Positions 43,174 to 51,834 of a stretch of 64,000 bases of DNA are shown here, one piece after another. Where the stretch lies: positions 134,837 to 198,836 of the forward strand of contig JBLIEQ010000003.1 of the NCBI GenBank assembly GCA_047633175.1. The letters run 5' to 3'. Both the position numbers and the translations under genes were made by a program. The DNA comes from Motiliproteus sp047633175. GTDB taxonomy: Bacteria; Pseudomonadota; Gammaproteobacteria; Pseudomonadales; Balneatricaceae. Numbering within the stretch: position 1 is the first letter of the stretch; every line of letters starts with the position of its first letter. The notes under the pieces are model-generated. The model was not told the origin of the DNA. It ran no database searches and was given only the letters and a program-made list of their open reading frames with translations.

Positions 43174-44358
43174 ATGGCAAATCGTGAAGTCTTCGTCCTG
43201 AGTGCGGCTCGTTCCGCGATTGGTGCTTTTGGTGGTTCGCTGAGCGGCATGGAGCCGGCTGAACTCGCGGGCCTGGTCATGAAAGATGCAGTTGGACGTT
43301 CTGGCGTCGATCCTCAGAAGATCAACTATGTGACCGTCGGCAACTGTATCCCGACCGAATCCCGCTTCCCCTATGTTGCCCGTGTTGCATCTATCCAGGC
43401 AGGACTGCCGATGGAGTCGGTCGCCATGGGCGTTAACCGTCTCTGTAGTTCAGGCCTGCAGGGCATCGTCTCGACCTCTCAGGCGATCATGCTGGGCGAT
43501 TGTGACTACGGTGTCGGTGGTGGTGTCGAGGTAATGTCACGCGGTGCCTACCTCTCCCCTGCAATGCGCTCCGGTGCGCGTATGGGTGATACCACCCTGG
43601 TCGATATGATGGTAGCCACCCTGACTGATCCTTTTGGCGTTGGCCATATGGGTATCACGGCAGAGAACCTGGCGGAAAAATGGGGCTTTACCCGCGAAGA
43701 TCAAGACGCCTTCGCAGTAGAGTCACAGCGTCGCGCAGCGGTCGCAATTGCCGAAGGTCGCTTCAAGTCGCAGATCACCCCGATCGTACTCAAGAGCCGT
43801 CGCGGCGATACCATCTTCGACACCGATGAGCACGGCAAGGCTAATACCACCATGGAAAGCCTGGCCAAGATGCGCCCTGCCTTCAAGAAGGATGGTACCG
43901 TGACTGCCGGCAACGCTTCTGGAATCAACGACGGCGCCGCCTTTATGGTTCTGGGTAGTGCTGATATGGCCGAGAAAGACGGCTACAAGCCGATGGCTCG
44001 CCTGGTCTCCTACGCCCTCGCCGGTGTCCCTAACGAGATCATGGGCGAAGGTCCTATCCCCGCCACCAAGCTCGCGCTTGCACGTGCCGGCCTGACCCTG
44101 GACCAGATGGATGTGATCGAGTCGAACGAAGCCTTTGCCGCACAAGCACTGGCAGTCGCTAAAGGCCTAGGCCTGGATATGACCAAGACCAACCCCAACG
44201 GTGGTGCCATCGCACTGGGTCACCCGGTAGGTTGTTCGGGCGCCTTTATCGCCACTAAAGCACTGTACGAGCTGGAGCGCACCAACGGTCGCTACGCGCT
44301 GGTCACTATGTGTATCGGCGGCGGTCAGGGTATCGCGACTATCTTCGAACGGGTCTAA
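43174..44358 (+). CDS. acetyl-CoA acetyltransferase / beta-ketothiolase, BktB-type
   Basis: Condenses two acyl-CoA (or cleaves 3-ketoacyl-CoA), the first step to 3-hydroxybutyryl-CoA for PHA. The 394 residues have the acyl-enzyme Cys91 (NRLCSSGLQ), the active-site GHP histidine near 350 and the base Cys near 380 (CIGGGQG). FGGSL, VEVMSRGAYLSPA and the overall pattern resemble Cupriavidus BktB, which also accepts C5 substrates. The usual GHPIGATGA is GHPVGCSGA here. AAGGA precedes the ATG. It lies 18 kb from phaE-phaC and no acetoacetyl-CoA reductase is adjacent. Confidence 0.93.
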   Translation: MANREVFVLSAARSAIGAFGGSLSGMEPAELAGLVMKDAVGRSGVDPQKINYVTVGNCIPTESRFPYVARVASIQAGLPMESVAMGVNRLCSSGLQGIVSTSQAIMLGDCDYGVGGGVEVMSRGAYLSPAMRSGARMGDTTLVDMMVATLTDPFGVGHMGITAENLAEKWGFTREDQDAFAVESQRRAAVAIAEGRFKSQITPIVLKSRRGDTIFDTDEHGKANTTMESLAKMRPAFKKDGTVTAGNASGINDGAAFMVLGSADMAEKDGYKPMARLVSYALAGVPNEIMGEGPIPATKLALARAGLTLDQMDVIESNEAFAAQALAVAKGLGLDMTKTNPNGGAIALGHPVGCSGAFIATKALYELERTNGRYALVTMCIGGGQGIATIFERV

Positions 44359-44372
44359 CCACCAACATAGTC

Positions 44373-44433
44373 ATCGAGCCCTAAACGGGCTCGATAAAAA
44401 GCAACGGCGATCACCATGATCGCCGTTTTTTTT
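44373..44433 (+). terminator. double-hairpin terminator after the thiolase
   Basis: A first hairpin (ATCGAGCCC / GGGCTCGAT, 44373-44394) is followed by a stronger one: ACGGCGATCA (44404-44413) and TGATCGCCGT (44417-44426), then a T-run. It separates the thiolase from the convergent ppnN gene. Confidence 0.88.
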
Positions 44434-44456
44434 GTGTATATGTAGGGGTGAGAGAA

Positions 44457-45830
44457 TCAGTGCTTAATGTGATAGCAGGGACTATAACTGGAGAAGTTCA
44501 ACTTCATCCGCCGCTGCTCGACAAACTCCCGCAGCAAACGATCGAGAGATCGCATCAGTTCCAGGTCGCCACTGAGTTCAAACACACCGTGTTCCTCTAT
44601 CGCCTGAATACCGCTCTCCTTCACATTACCGGCAACGATACCGGATAGTGCCCGGCGCAGGTTAGCAGCCAGCTGATGCAACGGCTGCTGCCGATGCAGA
44701 TCAAGCCCTGCCATGCTGGCATGAGTCGGCTCGAAGGGCAGCTGAAACAGCTCATAATCGACATGCAGTGGCCAATTATAATGAAACGACTCACTGGTCT
44801 TACGCCTGTGAGCGGTAACCTGACTGATACCCGCCTTCATCTTCCGGGCAACCTGGGCGGTATCATCGATGATAATCTCGTAGAAACGGGCCACATCATC
44901 ACCCAGACAACCGCGAATAAACTGATCGATACTCTCGAAATAACTGCGGGCTGAGGCGGGGCCCGTAAAGATTAACGGAAAGGGTATCTGGGCATTCCTT
45001 TCATCCATCAGCACCCCCAAAACAAACAGGATCTCCTCGGCAGTCCCCGCTCCGCCGGGAAACACGATCACACCATGTCCCAGGCGTACGAACGCTTCCA
45101 GGCGTTTTTCGATATCGGGCATAGTAATCAGTTCGTTAACGATCGGATTGGGCGATTCAGCGGCGATAATACCGGGTTCGGAGATGCCCACGTAACGACC
45201 GCGCTCTATCCGCTGCTTGGCATGGGCGATGGTGGCACCTTTCATAGGCCCCTTCATCGCACCAGGACCACAACCGGTGCAGATATCGAAGCCTCGAAGT
45301 CCCAGTTCATAGCCCACCGCCTTGGTGTACAGATACTCTTCACGTCCGATCGAATGCCCACCCCAGCAGACCACCAGATTTGGCTTTTCACGGGGTTTGA
45401 ACGCATGCGCATGGCGCAGGATATGAAAGACTTCGTTAGTAATCGCCTCAGATGGCGATAGCCGACCATAACTGAGCGCCAGCTCATCACTGACATAGAG
45501 AATATCGCGTAACACAGCAAACAGATTCTCGCGAATACCGGCAATAATATGGCCGTCGACGAAGGCTGTATCCGGAGCATGGATCAAATCGAGCTGAATT
45601 CCCCGATGCTTTTGACTGATCTGAATATCAAATTTTTCGAAGCGCTTGAGCACTTCGCGGGTGTCGTCCATCTCTGAATCACAGTTCAACACCGCCAGCG
45701 CACATTTACGAAACAACTGATACAGGCCTGTATGGCTCTTATCCTGTAACCGTGAAATCTCATACTGGGACAGGGTCTCCAATTCATTAACAGGGGTAAC
45801 ACTGGCGGTCACACTGAAAGAAGGGGTCAT
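44457..45830 (-). CDS. ppnN: nucleotide 5'-monophosphate nucleosidase PpnN
   Basis: Splits purine and pyrimidine nucleoside monophosphates to base and ribose 5-phosphate; in E. coli it is controlled by (p)ppGpp. The 457 residues have the PpnN N-terminal domain, the LOG/Rossmann core with VCWGGHSIGREEYLYTKAVGYELG and GCGPGAMKGPMKGA, and the catalytic PGGAGTAEE (about 275-283). ATG 45830 is preferred because GGAG lies 6 nt upstream; an ATG four codons earlier has none. Length matches E. coli PpnN (YgdH). Confidence 0.94.
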   Translation of the reverse strand: MTPSFSVTASVTPVNELETLSQYEISRLQDKSHTGLYQLFRKCALAVLNCDSEMDDTREVLKRFEKFDIQISQKHRGIQLDLIHAPDTAFVDGHIIAGIRENLFAVLRDILYVSDELALSYGRLSPSEAITNEVFHILRHAHAFKPREKPNLVVCWGGHSIGREEYLYTKAVGYELGLRGFDICTGCGPGAMKGPMKGATIAHAKQRIERGRYVGISEPGIIAAESPNPIVNELITMPDIEKRLEAFVRLGHGVIVFPGGAGTAEEILFVLGVLMDERNAQIPFPLIFTGPASARSYFESIDQFIRGCLGDDVARFYEIIIDDTAQVARKMKAGISQVTAHRRKTSESFHYNWPLHVDYELFQLPFEPTHASMAGLDLHRQQPLHQLAANLRRALSGIVAGNVKESGIQAIEEHGVFELSGDLELMRSLDRLLREFVEQRRMKLNFSSYSPCYHIKH

Positions 45831-45936
45831 CAAAGGCTCCATAAAAAAACAGTAACGACTGTAACGAGAGTCGAGCTAGCTTACAGCGGGTGGATCAAAA
45901 AAATACCGACGTTCTTAATAGCACAGTTAAGCTACT

Positions 45937-47142
45937 TCAACATGACATCGCCAGCGGGTTAACACGCTGTCGATGAAAAAGAACAATAACAGCGACGACA
46001 AGCAACAAGAGCGGCAACATGGCTAGATTGACCGACTGCCAGCCGAACAGATTCTGTAACAGTCCCGCAAAGAAGGCCGCCAGCATCACCGCCAGCGAGA
46101 CCAGCATGTCATTGACGCCCTGGACTTTAGCTTTCTCCGCTGGTCGATAGGACTGCGTTACTAAGCTGGTAGACCCTATATAAAGGAAGTTCCACCCTAC
46201 CCCCAGCAACAGCAGAGCGATAGAGAAATGACCCTCGCTGACCCCCTGTACGTTAATCAACACCGAGACGATCATCAAGACTGCCCCCGTCAGCATTATC
46301 TGGATAATGCCATAGCGGCTGATTAAACGTCCCGTCAGGAAGGAGGGCGCAAACATGCCCAACACATGCCATTGGATAACCCCTGCCGTGCTCGGAAAAC
46401 CGAACCCGTAACCGGACATTGCCAGGGGTGTTGCCGTCATAATCAACGCCATTACCGCGTAAGCGACCATAGCCCCCAACACCGCCACCCTAAAAACAGG
46501 CTGCCTGAGGATCTCGGACAACGGCCGTTGCTGTCCATGAACCTCCTCACTGGAGGGCGGCGGGATGCGGATCCGACTCAGAGCCAACAACGTCAGCAGA
46601 TACAGCCCGATCAAACCTATGAAGCTGCCGCCGTAAAGCGTCTGCGGCAACCATTCCCGAGTCCAGACAGCGAGGTTCGGCCCGACCAATGCGGCGGCAA
46701 TACCGCCGGTCATCACCAGACCTATCGCACGGTGCCGGCTCACGTCATCAGAGGCATCAACGGCGGCAAAACGGTATAGCTGACTGATTCCGATACAGGC
46801 ACCGATCAAGCCGGTACCTATACAGAACAGCGCCAGCGAACGTTGTTGCAAGCCACTCAAACAGATCACGGCCCCAACAATGCCGATAATATTGCCCAAG
46901 ACGAAGCCTCGCCGGCGTCCTATACGCTTCATCAACAGAGAAACCGGCAGGGTCGCCAGCATCATCCCGCCAAACTGCATCGCAACGGGAAGCGTGGCCA
47001 GGATCGGCTCCGTGGTCAACCAATTGCCGATCAGCGCGGTCACCGAAACCAACAACACATTACCGGTCACCAGCAGCGCCTGGCAGATCGCCAGCAGCGT
47101 CACATCGCGATTAATGAACACCGACTTTAATCCTTTACGCAT
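45937..47142 (-). CDS. MFS transporter
   Basis: A 401-residue major facilitator protein with about 12 membrane helices. The loop 2-3 motif is MKRIGRRRGFVLG (about 71-83), and helix 4 carries GLIGACIGISQLYRFAAVDA. A GAGGGA site precedes the ATG. It resembles drug- or sugar-efflux type single-component MFS proteins, but the substrate cannot be told. It stands between ppnN and cobB with no functional link visible. Confidence 0.88.
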   Translation of the reverse strand: MRKGLKSVFINRDVTLLAICQALLVTGNVLLVSVTALIGNWLTTEPILATLPVAMQFGGMMLATLPVSLLMKRIGRRRGFVLGNIIGIVGAVICLSGLQQRSLALFCIGTGLIGACIGISQLYRFAAVDASDDVSRHRAIGLVMTGGIAAALVGPNLAVWTREWLPQTLYGGSFIGLIGLYLLTLLALSRIRIPPPSSEEVHGQQRPLSEILRQPVFRVAVLGAMVAYAVMALIMTATPLAMSGYGFGFPSTAGVIQWHVLGMFAPSFLTGRLISRYGIIQIMLTGAVLMIVSVLINVQGVSEGHFSIALLLLGVGWNFLYIGSTSLVTQSYRPAEKAKVQGVNDMLVSLAVMLAAFFAGLLQNLFGWQSVNLAMLPLLLLVVAVIVLFHRQRVNPLAMSC

Positions 47143-47261
47143 CCCATGATTCCCTCATGTAAAGCTTCTCCATACAACGCCCCTCTATCAAACCTGTTTG
47201 TAACTATTTAGCATATTTATTTTCGCTATTTTATTGATTATGGGATGTTTATGGAAAGAGT

Positions 47262-47322
47262 CTCTTTGGCAAGGAAGCCAAAGCCTTGCCAGCCTTGTCG
47301 GACTAAAGTCCGACCCACAGGG
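47262..47322. repeat. REP-like element, copy A
   Basis: The 18-bp perfect palindrome GTCGGACTAAAGTCCGAC (47297-47314) is flanked by AAGCCTTGCCAGCCTT and CCACAGGG. The same palindrome with matching flanks occurs in inverted orientation near 62.9 kb. Such intergenic palindromes belong to dispersed REP families often mobilised by RAYT transposases; none is in this window. Confidence 0.8.
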
Positions 47323-47365
47323 AACAAATACTCCATAATCTCAAGTCGATACCTCTGCTGAATAG

Positions 47366-48076
47366 TTACACCTGCTTTAGAATATCTGCTACAAATTGCG
47401 GTACGACCTCACTGGCCGGACCATAGATCCTATGGCTGAACGCTGACTCTATGTTAGAAGGCTCCAGGTTCAGTTCGACGGTTAAGGCACCGCCTTCATT
47501 AGCAACCTCGACAAAACCCGCGGCTGGATAGACATTACCGGATGTGCCTATGGCTACAAACAGATCGCAGGCGTCGAGCGCTTTGTAGATACGCTCCATC
47601 GCCATAGGATGCTCTCCGAACCAGACGATATCAGGACGCAAATTTCCGGATGAACCGCAACACGGACAGATATCCTCAGGCTGAGAGTCAGTATGCAGCG
47701 GGTAGCTCACACCAGACTTCGTGCACCTGAGTTTCAACAGCTCCCCATGCATGTGAATCCGGTTCTGCGTACCCGCCCGTTCATGCAGATTATCAATATT
47801 CTGAGTGACCAGCAGCACCGCGGCCGGAAACTCGCTTTCCAGCCGCGCCAGTGCCCGATGTGCTAAATTGGGCCTCACCTTCTCAGAGAGCAGCTGCCTG
47901 CGTCGCTCATTATAAAAGCGGTGCACTCGATGCGGATCACGCTGGAACGCTTCAGGCGTAGCCACATCCTCAATCCGATGTTCCTCCCAAAGCCCATCCG
48001 CCGCCCTGAATGTACGTATCCCGGATTCAGCAGAGATCCCTGCTCCCGTCAAAATGACGATCGATTCAATGGCCAT
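47366..48076 (-). CDS. cobB: sirtuin NAD-dependent protein deacylase CobB
   Basis: Removes acyl groups from lysines using NAD. The 236 residues show the NAD-binding GAGISAESGIRTFR, the catalytic QNIDNLHERAG with the later HMHGELL histidine, and zinc cysteines (RCTKSG, CPCCGSSG). Tyr55 and Arg58 in FYNERRR correspond to the pair that allows succinyl-lysine removal in class III sirtuins, so it is probably a deacetylase and desuccinylase as in E. coli. Its targets could include acetyl-CoA-handling enzymes. Confidence 0.95.
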   Translation of the reverse strand: MAIESIVILTGAGISAESGIRTFRAADGLWEEHRIEDVATPEAFQRDPHRVHRFYNERRRQLLSEKVRPNLAHRALARLESEFPAAVLLVTQNIDNLHERAGTQNRIHMHGELLKLRCTKSGVSYPLHTDSQPEDICPCCGSSGNLRPDIVWFGEHPMAMERIYKALDACDLFVAIGTSGNVYPAAGFVEVANEGGALTVELNLEPSNIESAFSHRIYGPASEVVPQFVADILKQV

Positions 48077-48439
48077 GTCAGCTCTCCCTCTACGCTATTG
48101 GCACTAGACTCCATACGAGGAAACGAGAAGCAGAGCCCAGAGGAGTCTTTTTAGGGGGGATCCTCTTTTAAAGTTTTTGGCCCTGCTTGTTTTCAGTTTA
48201 AATACTTTTCGGCTGAAAATCTTAAATTAAGCTAGGAGCCCCCCCCCCCAACAAACAGACATTAACGGCATTATTTTTATGCCACTAAGGTAATCCGGGG
48301 CGACCCTCAGCCTACATCAGGCCGACCTCTACATGTTCGATTCAGACCTCCTCGTCTCCCCCCATTAGCCGGGGATCGGTCTATTGTGTATAGTAAAAAC
48401 ACCTCGATAACTTGTATATCAGTCAGAGAGAGACCACAT
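48077..48439. other. 363-bp spacer with an 11-C homopolymer
   Basis: Divergent spacer between cobB and the ATP-grasp gene. It contains an uninterrupted run of eleven C at 48239-48249 and a possible -10 box TATAGT at 48389-48394, 46 bp before the ATP-grasp ATG. No ORF or RNA gene is evident. The C-run is long enough to slip during replication, but at about 140 bp from the presumed -10 a direct effect on promoter spacing is unlikely. Confidence 0.5.
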
Positions 48440-49666
48440 ATGAAGAAGGATCTTACAAAAGGATTTATCGCTCTGCTCGGCTGGGCACCCAACGCAGTGG
48501 AAGCCGCAGCAACCTTCGACCGCCGCTACGTCGTGGTCGCGCCCGAATGGGCCAAAGAGTATTGTGAGACCCACGACATCCCCTATATCCCTTGGAATTT
48601 TGAGCGCCTCAACGATCGTTCCGTAGAAATTGCCCAAACACTCAAAGAGATGGGCGTGGATGTCGCCATCCCGCTCTTTGAAGAGACCGTGGAATGGGCG
48701 GGCGCCATCAACTCGGTATTACTGGATAACCCGCGTTTGTTTGGTCAGGCGCTGCTGATGCGCGACAAGTCGCTAATGAAACGTCGTGCCCAGCTCGGCG
48801 GTATTCGCGTGGGTATCTTCGAGGAAGCTCATGACCGCGAAGACGTGGTGCGTTTTCTCAAACGCGTGAATCAGACCCTGCTCAAGCTCGACGGCGATCC
48901 AAACGATCCGATCCACTTCAAGGCCTTCGACAAAGCCGGTTGCCTGGGTCACCGGGTGATACGCTCCCCCGATGATGTCGACGCCATTCCTGATGATGAG
49001 TTTCCATCGCTGATGGAGTCCCACCTAGATGGCTGGGAGTTTGCCATCGAGGCCTGGATCCATAAGGGCAAGATCCGTTTCCTGAACATCTCTGAGTATG
49101 TTCATCTGGGCTACTCGGTACATGTTCCCGCCTCACCTGCGCTGGAAGCGTATCGGCCGCAGATCGTCAAGCAGATCGAGAAGCTGATCAAGACCTTCGA
49201 TATCGAGTTTGGCATGATCCACCCCGAATACTTCGTCACCAGCGACGGGGAGATGTACTTCGGTGAAGTCGCCTACCGGCCACCGGGCTTCAAGGTTTTC
49301 GAACTGCTCGAGCGGGTCTATAAGGGCTTCAACGCCTACCATGCCAGCATGCTGGTATTCGATCCTAAGTCGACTGAAGAAGAGGTGTCGGCCTACTTCC
49401 CCAAGGAGGTTGTCGATGCCCAGGGCTATGCAGGCTGCTTTGGTGTTTACCCTCGTCGCCGGGTGGTCAGCAAGCTGGAGATGCCGGCGGAAACCGAGAA
49501 CCACCCCTACTTTGAGTCTCATGAGCTGACCACACCCCTTGAGGAGATGGTCACCAAACGAACCGCTTTTGGTACGCATTGGGGTCTGCTGTACTTCGTG
49601 GGTGAAGACTCAAAAGTGATGCACGACCTGCTGCAGCGTCAGGAAGAACTCGACTTCTACGTGTAG
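48440..49666 (+). CDS. ATP-grasp domain protein, function unknown
   Basis: A 408-residue protein with an ATP-grasp fold of the carbamoyl-phosphate/biotin carboxylase-like class: N-terminal pre-ATP region (MKKDLTKGFIALLGWAPN, then DVAIPLFEETVEWAGAIN), lid region with MKRRAQLGGIRVGIF, ATP lysine in the HFKAFDKAGCLGHRVIRS segment, and metal ligands near EFAIEAWIHKGKI and EFGMIHPEYFVTSDGEMYFGEVAYRPPG, where Glu-x-x-x-Arg closes the site. Such enzymes ligate a carboxylate to an amine or thiol. ATG 48440 has a purine-rich leader; an earlier ATG (48386) adds 18 residues. It precedes a 681-residue gene by 38 bp, probably as an operon. Confidence 0.88.
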   Translation: MKKDLTKGFIALLGWAPNAVEAAATFDRRYVVVAPEWAKEYCETHDIPYIPWNFERLNDRSVEIAQTLKEMGVDVAIPLFEETVEWAGAINSVLLDNPRLFGQALLMRDKSLMKRRAQLGGIRVGIFEEAHDREDVVRFLKRVNQTLLKLDGDPNDPIHFKAFDKAGCLGHRVIRSPDDVDAIPDDEFPSLMESHLDGWEFAIEAWIHKGKIRFLNISEYVHLGYSVHVPASPALEAYRPQIVKQIEKLIKTFDIEFGMIHPEYFVTSDGEMYFGEVAYRPPGFKVFELLERVYKGFNAYHASMLVFDPKSTEEEVSAYFPKEVVDAQGYAGCFGVYPRRRVVSKLEMPAETENHPYFESHELTTPLEEMVTKRTAFGTHWGLLYFVGEDSKVMHDLLQRQEELDFYV

Positions 49667-49704
49667 ATCCCTACTATGGGCAGTCATCAGGTTCAGCAGA
49701 GAGA

Positions 49705-51750
49705 GTGTGTGTGACAAATAGTGATGCAGATAGTGATGCAGACAGCCACAAGCTGACACTGTTGCTTTTCAAGCTGGACGATGCCGTGACCTTGCTCGAC
49801 AAGGCCCCCGGGTTTGCCAAAGCGGGCAAACTCACCAGGGTCTTCGACACGGCTCGCAGAGTAATGATGCATGCCGGCGGCTGTGCGGCGATAGAAACAC
49901 GGGCTCAATCGTTTGAAGCCGCCGGGGTGTTTCTCGGCTCGGATTGGGATAGCCCGAACACTCTGCTACCGGCACTGACCGTCCATACGCTGCGCAGCCC
50001 GGATACCAACACTCTGGTCATTGAAGCCCTGAGTCAACTCAGACTCATGGCGGTAGCCCATAATCGTTATCAACATCCGCTGATCTCCGCCGAGCAGGCG
50101 CAGCATTTTCTGACTCAGGTTCTGGCCAGTAATCTGACCCTGTTGTTTATGCCGCCCAGCGAGGCGGACAGGATAACTCAGGGTCCGCTGGTCGAACTGC
50201 CACACAACCTGCTGACGCACCTGGCCGGTTGCATAGGTTATGAGCACGTTATCGATCAGCTGATCGGTGAAATCTGGCGCATTCTACAACAGCGTCCGAT
50301 TCAGGTTGGCCCGGCTAAGCGCATGATCACCCAGATCGCCATCTGCCAGAACGACCCGGGTATCGACCTGGGCTCCAGCGGCCATGGTGCGGACCGGCTG
50401 GTTAGCAGCCTGTTCGGCCCGACCTTCGCCTGCCGGGAAGACCCCGGCCTGCCGGTATACCAGGAACGCCTGGATTACATGGACAATACTGCCCTGCTCA
50501 GCGAGGCCACCGGATTTGCCCGGGCCATGCATGATACTGGCCTCGTCTGCGACTACCATGCGGTTCTGGTACGGCATCTGCTGCTCCAGGGCGACCATCT
50601 GCTAGCCGAAGCCATGGGCCTGTCCTCCACCGGCAAAGATTGCCTGCTGTGCTATCGCGAGCTGGTACTCAGCCTGATCGATAAGAGCGTCTTCCCCGGC
50701 ACCTCGCAAGCCATCTACGGCCTGGCGCTGATGCTGGAACGGGGCATCCTTTACCAGTTACCGGTAGCGCCAGCCATGTGGCGGCAGCTGGGCCTGCCGC
50801 TGTCCCAGTGGTCGAAGGATCGCCTGAGCCTGGCCTTTGGCGATACCGTATCGCCAAGGGCGCTGCTGCTTAAGGGCACGCTGTGCATGCTCGGCCTGCC
50901 CCTCGGCGTCGGCCAGGGCAACAATCCGACCTGTCAGTCGGCTCGCGCCCTGTCCATGTGGGCCTACAACGACCCGGACTACCTATTGCAGATGATCACC
51001 TGGGCCGCGCGCGACGATGAGATTATCATGCACTTCGAAGGGCAGCCGATCTCCTCCCAGGAAAGCCTGTCCGGCGTGGCCAGCAGCCTGCCCATAGACC
51101 TCGATCCGGTCTCTCTGCTGGTGGTGCCGCATCTGGACCGCATTTATGCCGAAATGGGCCGCCGCTGTATCGGCCGTGAGGGCGACCCGCATCGCTGGGT
51201 TAACCCGGAGTTTCACGGCTGGTGGTCTGGCCGCGGCTTCAGCCTGTGCGTCGATGTGCCCACCGGTATGCTGGTGGATCTGGATAATTTTCTGCGCCAC
51301 TTCTATTCGACCTATCATCCCTATTACAACGGCGATCAACCGCTGATCCATCCCCAACCCGCAGGCATTGCCGTGACCGACAGTGCGGCCCGCTTTATCG
51401 GCTGGCACGCCATCAGCATCCTGCGTGTGACCCTGGATCCGAAGGACGTCATGCGGGTGTACTTCTTCAACCCCAACAACGACAGCGGCCAGGACTGGGG
51501 GGATGGCGTTACCGTCAGCACGTCCGGGCACAGCGAACGCTTCGGCGAGGCATCCCTGCCCTTCGAACAGTTTCTATCTAGGCTGTATATCTATCACTTC
51601 GACCCTCTTGAGCACGGCGAACCCGCCACGGTGACACGCGACGAGCTGGATGAGGTGATGGGCTATATCCAACGTAGCTGGGGTGGCGAACGGCTGCCGA
51701 TGGCTGAACCGGTCGTTGAATGCCTTAACACAGATGCCACAACACCTTAG
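49705..51750 (+). CDS. large protein with papain-like Gln-Cys-His-Asn pattern, unrecognised family
   Basis: A 681-residue protein I do not recognise. No signal peptide or clear membrane helix. The first ~400 residues are helical and Leu-rich. Then QGNNPTCQSARALSMWA places Gln404 six residues before Cys410, as Gln19/Cys25 in papain. His568 (IGWHAISIL) and Asn589 (YFFNPNNDSGQDWG) follow at spacings of 158 and 21, against 134 and 16 in papain, and the Asn-to-Trp-Gly pattern is also papain-like. A cysteine peptidase or transamidase fold is my inference. Start may be GTG 49705 or 49711; the N-terminus holds a 12-bp repeat (SDADSDADS). It lies 38 bp after the ATP-grasp gene. Confidence 0.72.
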   Translation: MCVTNSDADSDADSHKLTLLLFKLDDAVTLLDKAPGFAKAGKLTRVFDTARRVMMHAGGCAAIETRAQSFEAAGVFLGSDWDSPNTLLPALTVHTLRSPDTNTLVIEALSQLRLMAVAHNRYQHPLISAEQAQHFLTQVLASNLTLLFMPPSEADRITQGPLVELPHNLLTHLAGCIGYEHVIDQLIGEIWRILQQRPIQVGPAKRMITQIAICQNDPGIDLGSSGHGADRLVSSLFGPTFACREDPGLPVYQERLDYMDNTALLSEATGFARAMHDTGLVCDYHAVLVRHLLLQGDHLLAEAMGLSSTGKDCLLCYRELVLSLIDKSVFPGTSQAIYGLALMLERGILYQLPVAPAMWRQLGLPLSQWSKDRLSLAFGDTVSPRALLLKGTLCMLGLPLGVGQGNNPTCQSARALSMWAYNDPDYLLQMITWAARDDEIIMHFEGQPISSQESLSGVASSLPIDLDPVSLLVVPHLDRIYAEMGRRCIGREGDPHRWVNPEFHGWWSGRGFSLCVDVPTGMLVDLDNFLRHFYSTYHPYYNGDQPLIHPQPAGIAVTDSAARFIGWHAISILRVTLDPKDVMRVYFFNPNNDSGQDWGDGVTVSTSGHSERFGEASLPFEQFLSRLYIYHFDPLEHGEPATVTRDELDEVMGYIQRSWGGERLPMAEPVVECLNTDATTP

Positions 51751-51834
51751 CCTTAGCCTCAGCAAGACGACAGACAGTCCGCAAAGAGCTCGACACTCTA
51801 TAGAAGGCTGTGCTGAGGCACGAAACGCATCAAG

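Noticed and set aside
42974..43201. 75-codon GTG-started frame before the thiolase
   Set aside because: No ribosome site and it overlaps the thiolase start; the amino acid composition is plausible but there is no recognisable motif.
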